Assembly (NCBI GenBank): GCA_900660155.1
Contig: CABFPE010000038.1
Span: forward strand, 441,815 to 505,814
Direction of reading: 5' to 3'
Origin: Hofstenia miamia
Taxonomy: Eukaryota > Xenacoelomorpha > Acoela > Hofsteniidae
Length of the DNA stretch: 64,000 nucleotides
The position numbers and the translations under genes were made by a program. Below, piece after piece: positions 54,841-64,000 of the stretch. Position 1 is the stretch's first letter, and each line of letters opens with the position of its first letter. A model generated the notes under the pieces. The model was given only the letters and a program-made list of their open reading frames with translations, was not told where the DNA came from and did no database searches.

Positions 54841-55803
54841 TCATAGTTGAGGTTTATTCGTATTGCATATTTCGCACAGAGACTGTCTAAAATTTTGATT
54901 TGTTAGTACATAAATGAAGAAGTTTATAATCGAATTGAGATGTCGAAATCCTAGTGAACTGTACCAAAGTGAATAATTAAATGAACTTTCCCAAAACTTC
55001 GAATCTTCTTCTGGAGACCAGAAATATTGCAAAACTTGTAAAATGTAAAAGGGTAAATATACAGTTATCATAACAAAGCAACAAGATACCAATGTCATTG
55101 TTACACGGAAATCTTCTTTCTTAATACTACGCACAAATTTTTTGTTTGCGGAACGATAAAATATGCCAAAAATTATAGCCGCATTTCCAATGGTAATAAC
55201 TGACAATGGAATGGTGTAACCAAACGAAATAATAAAAAAACTTAGGAAAGGTGTTCTCTTGCGGTAACATCGAAAACCAGTGTATACGTCACCATTCCAA
55301 ATAACTGTACTCTTGATGTATCCATCTAATTTATAAAATGGGACAGCTGCGAAAACGCATGTGCAAAATACTGTCCAACAAATCCTTTTAGCAATGAATT
55401 CTTGATTAAATTTTCGAGATATATTTACTGAAAAAACATTCACTAATCGATCACAAGTAATTACTACCACCATGTATGTTGTATGGAAAAGATTCAGTTG
55501 CATCAAAACACTCCATGCATTACATATGTAAAAGAACTTCTTTAAAAGGAATTCTTCTGGCCAAATTACAAAGGGTAAGTTGATTAGTAGGAACACGACA
55601 CAATTCAATAAGTCAGAAAATGCTAAATGCAATACATACACCAATGACGACTTGGATTTAATGAATGGATGAGTTATGATTACAAATATTATCATAGAGT
55701 TACTAGGAATACCGAGCGAGGCGACAATAATTATGTGAGCTAATACAAAATAGTCTTTGTAATAACCACCAGGAGGCTCGTATGTTATGTTAGATATATT
55801 CAT
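54841..55803 (-). CDS. Class A (rhodopsin-like) GPCR, subfamily B, copy 3
   Basis: Intact single-exon receptor of 320 residues. The N-terminus MNISNITYEPPGGYYKDYF has two sequons (N2, N5). Membrane segments lie at about 20-44, 54-79, 92-117, 140-158, 186-213, 232-262 and 278-300. Landmarks are N35, D64, C94 paired with C179, DRL at 118-120, W143, P199, P251 in LPFY, and NFFIY at 294-298 instead of NPxxY. The C-tail is short and ends TNKPQL, slightly longer than in B2. The basic third intracellular loop (SANKKFVRSIKKEDFR) is suited to G-protein contact. It faces receptor A2 convergently. Orthology to any named receptor cannot be claimed; the TM2 and TM6 patterns fall in the broad peptide/purine-receptor-like part of class A by inference only. 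Confidence 0.93.
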   Translation of the reverse strand: MNISNITYEPPGGYYKDYFVLAHIIIVASLGIPSNSMIIFVIITHPFIKSKSSLVYVLHLAFSDLLNCVVFLLINLPFVIWPEEFLLKKFFYICNAWSVLMQLNLFHTTYMVVVITCDRLVNVFSVNISRKFNQEFIAKRICWTVFCTCVFAAVPFYKLDGYIKSTVIWNGDVYTGFRCYRKRTPFLSFFIISFGYTIPLSVITIGNAAIIFGIFYRSANKKFVRSIKKEDFRVTMTLVSCCFVMITVYLPFYILQVLQYFWSPEEDSKFWESSFNYSLWYSSLGFRHLNSIINFFIYVLTNQNFRQSLCEICNTNKPQL

Positions 55804-55847
55804 TTTCTGAATAAGTTGTGAATTTTTACTTAAATGTTAATATATAT

Positions 55848-55884
55848 TAGTGCTTTCTGATTGGCTGAGTTCATCTAATCACAA
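55848..55884 (-). promoter_or_regulatory. Conserved promoter-proximal block of receptor B3 with CCAAT box
   Basis: On the minus strand: TGTGATTAGATGA, CAGCCAATCAGAAAG, CACTA, ending 45 bases before the ATG at 55803, exactly as in B2. CCAAT boxes typically lie somewhat upstream of the transcription start and bind NF-Y; that this one does is inference. Confidence 0.55.
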
Positions 55885-55947
55885 ACGTCTTGATGCCATG
55901 AACTAATAAAATCGGAATTTGTTCTTTTATGCAGACATCTAAGAAAT

Positions 55948-56460
55948 TCAGTTGATTATTATATTCTTCTTCTTTTTTAATGAATTTAAGTGATTTGTAC
56001 TAATTATATAAATAATTAAGAAATTCGATAATGTCAGCATTTCTTGAAATAAATGTAAGCAATGATCAACATAATGAGAGTGAAGTAATAGTTTAACTCT
56101 TGTTTTTTCTGAAAATTTGCTTTCAATCTTTATTGAAAATGCTGTCATGCGACATGCTAATGGGGTTCCCAATGTTTGTATAGATTATTGAAATTAAAAA
56201 GTATTGCAGCATGCCAATTTAATTAGTTCTTCTAGGGTTTAATGATCAATCATGTTTTCCTCAATTTCAATTCCTTCTCTTGTTAAAATATTTAGGATGT
56301 GTGATATTGTCTTATTTACTGGACTATTTCTGGAAAAAGATGCTATATCAAAACTAACCATCATAGTTTCATCAAAATTCACATTTTTATCAACTTCAAG
56401 TTTTCTGATGAAATCAAGTGTATCACAAACATGGTATTTTTTAGGAACACATTAATTAAG
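55948..56460 (-). mobile_element. Penelope-like retroelement reverse transcriptase relic
   Basis: Minus-strand pieces read KYHVCDTLDFIRKLEVD then ETMMVSFDIASF (56455-56300), followed further on by MGTPLACRMTAF and LHSHYVDHCLHLF (56172-56040). The order (D-T-x-x-F, then VSFD, then GTPL, then YVD-x-C) matches Penelope-type reverse transcriptases. It is a short broken fragment with at least two interruptions. No terminal repeats or endonuclease were seen. An old insertion. Confidence 0.55.
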
Positions 56461-56539
56461 CAAACATTTTACATTATTTTGAAAAGCTACTGCTCTGGCA
56501 CTGAAGATCAAGTTCATTTGATAATTTTACCAGTAATGA

Positions 56540-56646
56540 GCAAAAGGTAGATAAATAAATTGATGCTTGTGAAAATTTGATAGCTTCATTAGTCTTCGAG
56601 GTACAAGATTTTGAATCTGGGTTTCATTTTTTTTGCAACACCCTGT
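56540..56646 (-). mobile_element. Solitary Tc/mariner-type terminus
   Basis: On the minus strand from 56646 inward: CAGGGTGTTGCAAAAAAAAT then GAAACCCAGATTC and a region with CCTCGAAGACTAATGAAGC. CAGGGTGT plus an A-run is the usual end of many Tc/mariner elements. No matching second end or transposase is nearby. Confidence 0.4.
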
Positions 56647-56915
56647 ATATACATCGTTGGTAAGTTATTGCCACTATTTACCAAAACAGATATTAGAACA
56701 GCAACAATAATTTGTTTTGAGTTGGTCAATGGCAAGTGAAATACAGCCTGTGATATTTTCACCATGATCGAATTCTCAGATGCACATCTTTAACATTTTA
56801 AAATAATTATAATATCAAGGTTTTCAATGCAAAATTTAAATTTTTGGGTTTTTTGGTTGTCTCTTTTTGGGTTCATTTGAAGAATTTGTTTTTAATTTCA
56901 ATTTTCAAACAGTAG

Positions 56916-57090
56916 AAGTGGCGTTAGCAAGGGGTGGGAGGCATGTAGAATATCCTGATTATCAACTCTGAATTTGATTTAAATAAAAAATATTCAAAAA
57001 TTAATATAGGTTCTATTTTTTGTAGATTTGGCATTCTTTGGTCCCGCAAAACTGAAATGCCCCAGTTTGTAAATCTTGCGTACGCCTCTG
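56916..57090. mobile_element. hAT-type MITE with near-perfect 8-bp target duplication
   Basis: 175 bp. The left end AAGTGGCGTTAGCAAG pairs with the inverse of the right end, CAGAGGCGTACGCAAG. AACAGTAG (56908-56915) and AACAGTAC (57091-57098) flank it with one mismatch. CAGxGGCGTAxGCAAG is a very common hAT terminus in animals. No coding content. Confidence 0.7.
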
Positions 57091-57099
57091 AACAGTACT

Positions 57100-60000
57100 G
57101 CTAGTGTGGTGTAGCTAAAGATTGAAAGTAAAAGTTTAGCCTAAGCCCTTTCTTCCCTTGTGTGAATCCGGTACTTTTTTCACTTTGCTAGACCAAGTTA
57201 GGTTAATCAGATCCCCGTAGTAAAGTCTACACACTGAAATTGAAAATCCTAAATTGAGTTTTTGAAGTGTACATAGTACTAATGTGAGAATCAAAAATGC
57301 AAATTGTATTTTCAACAAATTGGTTATTACGTCTTTGGCGTTCACAGAATTTGGTTTCACCTGCTTGCACATTTGTCGAATAGTACTTTTTTTAAATTTC
57401 GACGCATACTTCACAATACGATGCAACCTTGCCATCCCCATGTCAATATCTGAGTGTAATATTTAGGAACAAAGATGTATGTTAACTTCAGTTCTTTAAG
57501 ATATTAAAAGTAATATTGAGATTTGAGAAAATTTAGGAAAATACACAATTTCAACATGTAAATATTGATTTTTTAAGATGCCTGAATCATTAAGAGGTTC
57601 TTGGCAATCATTTAATTGCAAAACATTTACTTTATAATGATATTTTCAATCTGAGGGATGAAGAATATATCAGTTAAAAAAGCTTTGTCAACATTTTCCT
57701 CAATTTAGAGTTGCAAAATTATGAAAAATGACCTTTTGAACACATGCTAAGACTTCATGCACTCTTTTTATAGATTGGTTTAAAATACGATGAATCATGC
57801 TCTTTAAAATTGTGTAGTACTCCCCGAAAAGTACATTTAATGAATTTTTTGAAGTTCAAGACCGCACTTAATGAGAATATTCAATACTTAGTTAAATGCT
57901 AAAGACATTAGTAAACATCAAAATAATTATTCCTGAAGAAATTTGAATTCAATTCTTTAAGAATTTTTATTAATTCTGTTTTGCTTGAAAGGCAAAGCAA
58001 GGCTAATTGGATGCTCCAAACTTTCTAGGGCAAATCATGGGCATAATCATGTCAACATAAAATTATGTGACCAATTACCAATTTTAGAAATTTAGAATAA
58101 CTTTCTAGATTTCAAGCGTGGATAAAACTAGAGTAGTTAATTTTTTCCCATTTTTATTAGTTGCCAAAGAATCTATTGACAAGCATTAGACGAAAAAAAT
58201 ACAATTGAGTTGAAAAAGAAAAAACATAATGAAAATTTTGCAAAAGAACAGTTTTTTAATTTTTACTTAGCTTAAAATTTTTGGATATTAATATTTTGCT
58301 AAATATATATTTTTCGTTACTGCACACAAGTTATGTAGTAGTTTTATCCGGTTTTTTAACAATAAGGTCTTTGTTTTTCAAACTTAGAAGCTTACTCTAG
58401 ATATACTTAGAAGTCGTATTGTAGTGGTAGTTAAATATGTAGCTGCAAATCACTAATACTATAAGAACTTTTACCCAAAAATTCTTCACAGTGAGTTTTA
58501 ACAATTCCTGGTAAACAATTATGGAAATTATGGCATCGTGGCGAAGTTTTATATAGAAATATTTATTTTTGATTAAAATGTCAGTCGTTAGAAACTCTTT
58601 AGCATATGTGCAATATCACTATACAAAGGGTATCAATCTTGGGAAACAATATAATTAAATGTTGGATGTGGATTAAGACTCCCACCAATAATAGTAAATG
58701 CGAGTGAATGTCAGTATTAAATTTGGCAAGGCAAGGTGTGTTATTGGTCTAAGTTGGAATACATTTGAACACCTCGACAAATTTAACTTTTAGATACGCA
58801 AGCTATTTTTTTGGTGTACGTAAAACATCGGTCCTAGTGTAATTCTAACTCTGATCAAAAATGGAATATTTGCTGTATTCATCAAATATTGGTGGTTTGA
58901 GACTTGTGAGGCCAACTATCTTACCAATTTGTCACTTTGTTCTTGATGGTCAGCAAAGCCTACTGTAAAAATAGTCCAGCAATTTGTAGTAGAATTTGCT
59001 AAGTGAGGTATTAATGCATTCCACTCACAGTACAACCCTTGATGTAATAATATGTTTTCGGAATTCAATGCTAAAAATTAGTAATCTTAAACCTCTCTCA
59101 AATTATTGAAACATCTTGCATTAAATGATATTGGGCAAAATAATATTTGAAAAATGAGGGCAGGCCGTCACTATAGTAGTGTTTGTGGTCAACCGCCCAT
59201 TTTAGCTTTCCTTGGATTTTCGAAGCACATATTCTTTCAACTTTTCAATTTTCTTAAGTTAAATCAATTGCAAATGTCTTTATATACCAAATAGCAACTA
59301 CAAAAAATTAATTCATGAAATATTAGAATGAATTCTATTACAGAAAATATATTATATTTTGTAGGGATATTCCTATGATTTATGTTTCTACCTACAGTAA
59401 TTTGGGAAATGTTTTTTCATTTCTGTTTATCTATGCTTTGTAAATACTAAAAATATTTCCGAAATTTCAAAAGAGTACAAAGTTAACCAATTAATTCATA
59501 TATGAATGTTATGGAATTGCATGAGTTATTTCATTATATTAAATATTTAGTTTGGGGGAATTTTTTTATGTCCATTGATCTCCATTTCATCTGGATTTTG
59601 AATCTCATTACATGTTTTTTTGATGCATAAATTCTTTCCATGTCATATTGCTATATGTCATCTCATTGGTGTAGGAAACTTCCATATTATATGATTTTCT
59701 GCAATATATCACATTCAATAGAGTGTATAGTATACTCCATTAATTCACTATTGAGAGGTCCAGGACTGGATCATGTTCATCAGATGTTACTAAATGCAAT
59801 GCATATGTTTCTTCTTATTGTATTAATGAAATTATAACTAATTAATTTTAGTTTTTAGGTTTCCTGCTTGGAAGGCAAATTTTTCCTCTACATGAAACAC
59901 TGTAGCAGGCTATTTCTGGATAGTAATTGTTATAATGATAAAAAAAGTGCAGAAGAATGATAAGATGATCTCGTTTAGGAAAGGAAATAGAAAATGTAAA

Positions 60001-60520
60001 AGCTTTACTTCTAAGAGCATGTGAGCATTGCTGAAGAAATATATGGCTAAGGGAAAATGAATAACCGTATACATGTCCTGAATTAAGATTTCCTAGTTTA
60101 TACATGTATAATATATATATATATATTTATATATATATATATGTGTGTGTCATGCGTATGTGTGTTTTAGTTAGCAAAACAGATATTTAATTAAATAAAA
60201 TAATTTACAGATGTTACATTTGCAAAAACCTAGAATAATCGATTGAAAATTAGTTGTCTGTCTACTTCACTGCTGTGTTGCTTCACCTCTACCAATAAGT
60301 AATCAAGGCAACAAAATCTACAATTCACCACTGGCGTAATTCATAGTTTTACAAACCAATTAATACAGACGCCTTCAAACATTTCCAATTATTAAATTAT
60401 TGCTTTGGGTTAAAAAAAGCTTATAAAAATATCCTCACTTTATTACTTTACATTTTAAGCTGCGTTTGCAAAAGGTTGCTACGGCCAGCATTCTTTAAGT
60501 CTTTACAAAGTGCATACATT
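57100..60520. other. AT-rich intergenic or intronic DNA, no supported exon
   Basis: A 101-codon minus-strand frame at 57136-57441 contains KSTIRQMCKQVKPNSVNAKD and a hydrophobic stretch but no recognisable domain. Short plus-strand ATG frames at 58861-58968 and 59154-59294 have some coding character but no splice partners. If the last exon at 60532 is real, part of this region may be its intron. Confidence 0.4.
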
Positions 60521-60531
60521 TCTTTATTTAG

Positions 60532-60599
60532 GCACAGCACCTTGGCCACAGGCTGACCCTGAAGCTCTTTTCAATGGAGTTGACATTGCCTTTATGTAG
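60532..60599 (+). CDS. Probable last coding exon of a spliced host gene
   Basis: A pyrimidine-rich acceptor TTTCTTTATTTAG ends at 60531. After two bases completing a codon, the frame reads APWPQADPEALFNGVDIAF plus Met and a TAG stop (60597-60599). GC content and residue choice are coding-like against an AT-rich background. An AATAAA lies at 60635-60640, 36 bases after the stop, suited to a short 3' UTR. The upstream exons are not recognised and may lie far upstream in introns. I do not know the protein. The alternative is a chance frame, because it is only 22 codons. Confidence 0.45.
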
Positions 60600-60634
60600 T
60601 GCTTTTCTATTTTTTCAATATTAAAATATATTAA

Positions 60635-60640
60635 AATAAA
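60635..60640 (+). terminator. Poly(A) signal AATAAA after the candidate last exon
   Basis: Canonical hexamer in TTAAAATAAACGCG, followed by a T-rich stretch. Confidence 0.4.
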
Positions 60641-60644
60641 CGCG

Positions 60645-62835
60645 ATCTTTGTTCATTTAAATTCTGAGTGCTTTTTTGAACTAGATTACTAATTCACATT
60701 CGCAGCCTCAAAATTTTTTCAAGTATCCTAAAAAATCGAAACGTTTTAAGTTATGTGAAATGTTTATGGCATATTGTGAGAAAAAATTTTGAAACCATAA
60801 GAAAATCCGAATTTTTTTCCATCCGCATTACAATTTTTTGGATCACCGTTTATTAAATCCATGTTCAGCCTTGGTCTAGAGAACGGTTGTGAGATAAAAG
60901 TGTTTTTGATACCCGTTTCCACCTATAACATGTTTGCGTATCAACGTCCGTAGTCCTTGAATACCCTCAGATTCAATTAACAAGAACATTCAAAACTTTT
61001 AAGATTTTGATGTTGGTCACCTAAAAGGTACTTTCTGTTAGCTGTGATGATTTTGGTAGCATTTAAAATAATAAACTAGAATTGATATTTAAATAACCTT
61101 TGTTATAATACACATTAATAGGAACATTATCATCTATTAAGGAAAATATAAATACACAAGTTGAAATTAAATTCAATTTTTTCTAATCACGACAGTCCTA
61201 TTTAAATATGAAGTGAGAAGACATATACACTCTAACTTAAGAAAAAAATAATATAACAATTATAAAACGTTTCAAACCTTCTTAAATCACTTATAGAAAA
61301 ACTGCTAATAGAGTCCCATAAGAAGGGGTAAAATTCTTGGCATGGTCTTTTACAAGTTTTTATTTTCTGATACATATCCGATCGTACCATTAACATTGCT
61401 ACGCGTATTCGCCTTAACCGCAGGTAGAGGCGGAAAAAGCGGCTCAGCTCTAGTGCAGAGTCCCCCTTGACTACGACGTTGAACAGCAAACCTGATTTTT
61501 ATACAATTTCAGGTTTGAGTGTAGTTTCGCTCAATAGCAAAAATATAAAAATTATTTATGTAGTTTTTCTTGATAATATCGACCTTTATGTTGAGAAGGA
61601 AAGTATTATTACTATTAATACATATAAATTTACATCATCAACTGTATTGTAATAAAATCAAGCAATGATGTTTTGTAAACAAACGTTGCACATAATTGAA
61701 AGAGAAAATTTAATTGCATCTTTGCGCAGAAATTCCCTAATGTGTGAAGGGAATTTATTAAGCTGAAAAAATTTTATGGTAGATGGTGATTATCTTTTGG
61801 CGCAACATCTCACTGATGTGTGCGCCCAGCTTTAACAACTTGCATTCACAATACATTATTTAAGTAAGCTTAAACACTTTGTACATTTTCTTTACCATCA
61901 GTAGACCTAAGTGTGTTTTGATTTGCAATAACCACCTAAAGCCAATCGAATTATGTTATTGGACATCATATGGCATACGTCGGTCCAATCAAATGAAAGC
62001 TTTTAATAAAAGCAAGCGACATGCGTCGTATTTTAGAATGACTGGAAAAAGCGTTCAACTAAAGTCTTCCTCAACTTAAAGTATGATGCTGAAAGCACTC
62101 TAACATATAATCTACTTGTGTTTCATTTGATATTTGTTTCTTTCCACAGCGTATTTCTAAAGATGTATGTCAATCTAATTTCATGTCAACAACAATTTTT
62201 ACATTATTTTGTTTTGTTTGAATTTGATGATCTCTAAAGAATGGAAAACGTTTGGAATCCAGCATCTGCTTGTTGTATACTCCTTGTAAGCTGTCATTAT
62301 TAATAATGTAAATAAGCAGACTTAGTATATAAAAAGATACTAAATGTAAATAGAATTCTCAAAAGTCATTGAATATATCGTTTCTTTTCTATTCTATTAT
62401 TCAAATAACTCAATCAGGATCTACAGAGAAATATTAATAAATCAAAGCTAGTGAGCTTAACATGCATGGCAATGAACTCAATGCCGAAGTCATGCAATCT
62501 TTGAAAATATTAATTAGAATTTAATTTGCTTAAAAACCTCCAAATTCATTCGAAATTCGAAGTCATAGCTCTTTAAAAAAATGAAAAAACTTTAAGTTTT
62601 TACAAATACGTTTGTCTGATTAGGATGGTTACAATTATAAAGTTTATACATATTTTATGCAAATTCAATCAATGAAATACATTATTGTGACAGCCAGAAG
62701 TAGTTTCTCCATAGTTTTTAGCAAATAGTTAGCAATTCAAATGGTCTTTTGAACTAGATTCATAGAAGAGCTATTGTGCACAAATAGCAACGATGAAAGG
62801 GCGTCATATTACATGAAGTATTTCCTTTTGCAAAA
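60645..62835. other. AT-rich intergenic DNA with one GC-richer open patch
   Basis: The minus-strand frame 61489-61232 (85 codons, GDSALELSRFFRLYLRLRR near the start) lies in a GC-richer patch at 61340-61480 but matches no family I know. Nothing else is supported. Confidence 0.4.
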
Positions 62836-62839
62836 TTTT

Positions 62840-63060
62840 TCTGTTGAAAGATAGCGTAAAAAATCGATTCTGAGTGCGATTTTAATACAATGTATAAAAA
62901 TATTTTTAACAATTCCGTTAAATGGGTCTGCATTTTTATGCCGTTTCCAAATATTTCTTTATTGCTCAGCTGCTTTTTCTTGAAAGAAAATACTTTGTAG
63001 ATTTTGGGACAATTTGCATCATAAGCAGAATCGATTTATGCACGCCATCTTTCGATAAAT
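62840..63060 (+). repeat. Diverged dispersed repeat, copy 2
   Basis: Aligns with 26760-27060 in the same direction (GATAGCGTA, AATATTTTTA, TTTTTATGCCGT, TAGATTTTGGGACAATTTGCAT). Non-coding. Confidence 0.5.
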
Positions 63061-64000
63061 ATTTTGAAGAAGCAAATGTTTCATGTTGAAACTATTTTTG
63101 AAACATTTTTTTATTGATCGTCTAAATGACTCAATACTGCATTTAAAAATCAATTTAATTTATTCTTTAGTTACAATTTAAACAGTTTAAGTCAAACATA
63201 GAATAGAAAATTTGTTGTCATTTTAGAGTTCATTACAAATTATAGTAAGTTTACTACAAAGTGCTATTATTACCTAACAACAATTAACGCCACATAGTTA
63301 TATTTTTGGATACTGGTAAGATTAGATCACATATATATATATATATTCTACTTTTCAATACTACATCTAAAAACAAAACAGTTATATAAACTTAATGTAA
63401 ATGAAAAAAAGATAATATTTCTAAATAAGAAAGAAAACAAGATTGAGATGCTAAATCATTAACTTCTAATAATAATGAAATATGTTGGTATATAGAATTC
63501 ACGTATTCAATCCCATACCTTTCCTATTTTTTGAACTGCATTAAATGGTAAACTTAAAACAGCTACAGCTATATTTAATGGAGCAAACACAAAATCTTTA
63601 AGTTTCAAACATGCAATAGATAAAATTTCTGAATTTTTCAAGCACAAGTCAACCGATCTTATTTAAAAATATTCAACCAAAATGTTTAAGTAAAGCAAAA
63701 CAGACAATGCAAAGAAACATACTTGTCCAATATATTTAAAAATTTTACATTTATGTAACTAAATTATATTTTTTTTCAATAAAGCAATAAAATTATGAAC
63801 TTCTAATTTACATTCTAATTGTCATAATACTAACACCATAGGCCACAAGGCCCATCTTCAACAACAAGGGCCTCATCTTTTGCAAATTAGTTTCTCTTGT
63901 AATTTATCAATGTGAATGTGATGATTGCAATAAATCATAAATCTGAGAATCTAAGATAACTCTGCGAACAAGGATGAAAGAAAGCATAGAGGTACACAAT
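63061..64000. other. AT-rich DNA, no gene seen
   Basis: TA run at 63331-63347 and a weak CT/AG-rich end; no coding frame. Confidence 0.5.

Noticed and set aside
57136-57441. 101-codon minus-strand frame
   Set aside because: Starts with ATG and is open, but no domain or splice context; part of it overlaps nothing conserved. Kept only as a note in the spacer entry.
61232-61489. 85-codon minus-strand frame with GDSALELSRF
   Set aside because: GDS alone is not evidence of an esterase; no later SGNH blocks follow.
1-64000. CRISPR array, bacterial operon or phage features
   Set aside because: No regularly spaced repeats with unique spacers; the DNA is animal in character. No LTR element, Polinton or viral structural gene was recognised either.

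Overview
This is a stretch of an animal (metazoan) nuclear genome: very AT-rich, gene-poor, full of TA microsatellites, and dominated by decayed transposons (LINEs, Tc1/mariner, hAT-type MITEs, a foldback element, a Penelope-like relic). It has runs and single bases of N typical of a draft assembly. The short TTAGGG block is compatible with most non-arthropod animals. Intronless class A G-protein-coupled receptors in small lineage-specific clusters and this mix of mobile elements fit a cnidarian (Hydra-like) or another invertebrate genome. I cannot name the species from sequence alone.

The only clearly functional genes are four intact single-exon class A (rhodopsin-like) GPCRs from two unrelated subfamilies. 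A fifth receptor is a pseudogene. Subfamily A (ERY at the end of TM3, NP in TM7) is at 3751-4662 (+) and 49150-50058 (+). Subfamily B (DRL at the end of TM3, NFxxY in TM7) is at 36519-37463 (+) and 54841-55803 (-), with the pseudogene at 22175-23117 (-). Each A gene on the + strand is followed by a B gene on the - strand (3.7k with 22k; 49k with 55k), so a convergent A/B pair may have duplicated as a block, with B2 as an extra copy. The proximal 5' flanks are conserved within each subfamily at constant distance from the ATG. In B there is a CCAAT-containing motif 50-65 bp upstream in all three copies; in A there is a block starting 89 bp upstream in both copies.

Layout: 0.2-3.0 kb, an old LINE on the - strand with an SGNH-hydrolase-like segment; 3.7-4.7 kb, receptor A1; 6.7-13.7 kb, a messy zone with single-N assembly scars, duplicated flanks, a DNA transposon with long inverted ends (9663-11224) and other relics; 15-18 kb, hAT and Tc1 relics, a small element with a 10-bp flanking repeat, and a foldback element; 22-23.7 kb, B pseudogene and a hAT MITE; 25.2 kb, interstitial telomeric repeat; 29-31 kb, a hAT MITE and a broken transposon-like gene; 33.4-34 kb, a deleted mariner; 36.5 kb, receptor B2; 39.4-43.3 kb, paired MITEs, an orphan exon-like segment, a LINE and a cysteine-rich piggyBac-like scrap; 44.9-47.4 kb, a LINE carrying another LINE fragment; 49.2 kb, receptor A2; 51.1-53.5 kb, a DD41D-type Tc/mariner relic and a 715-bp unit present twice; 54.8 kb, receptor B3; 55.9-57.1 kb, Penelope-like relic, Tc-type terminus and a hAT MITE; 60.5 kb, a likely last coding exon of a spliced host gene with a poly(A) signal. 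The rest is AT-rich sequence in which I see no gene.

The receptors presumably sit in the plasma membrane and couple to heterotrimeric G proteins. Their ligands cannot be deduced. A peptide, nucleotide or chemosensory role is possible, but that is inference from the family pattern only.
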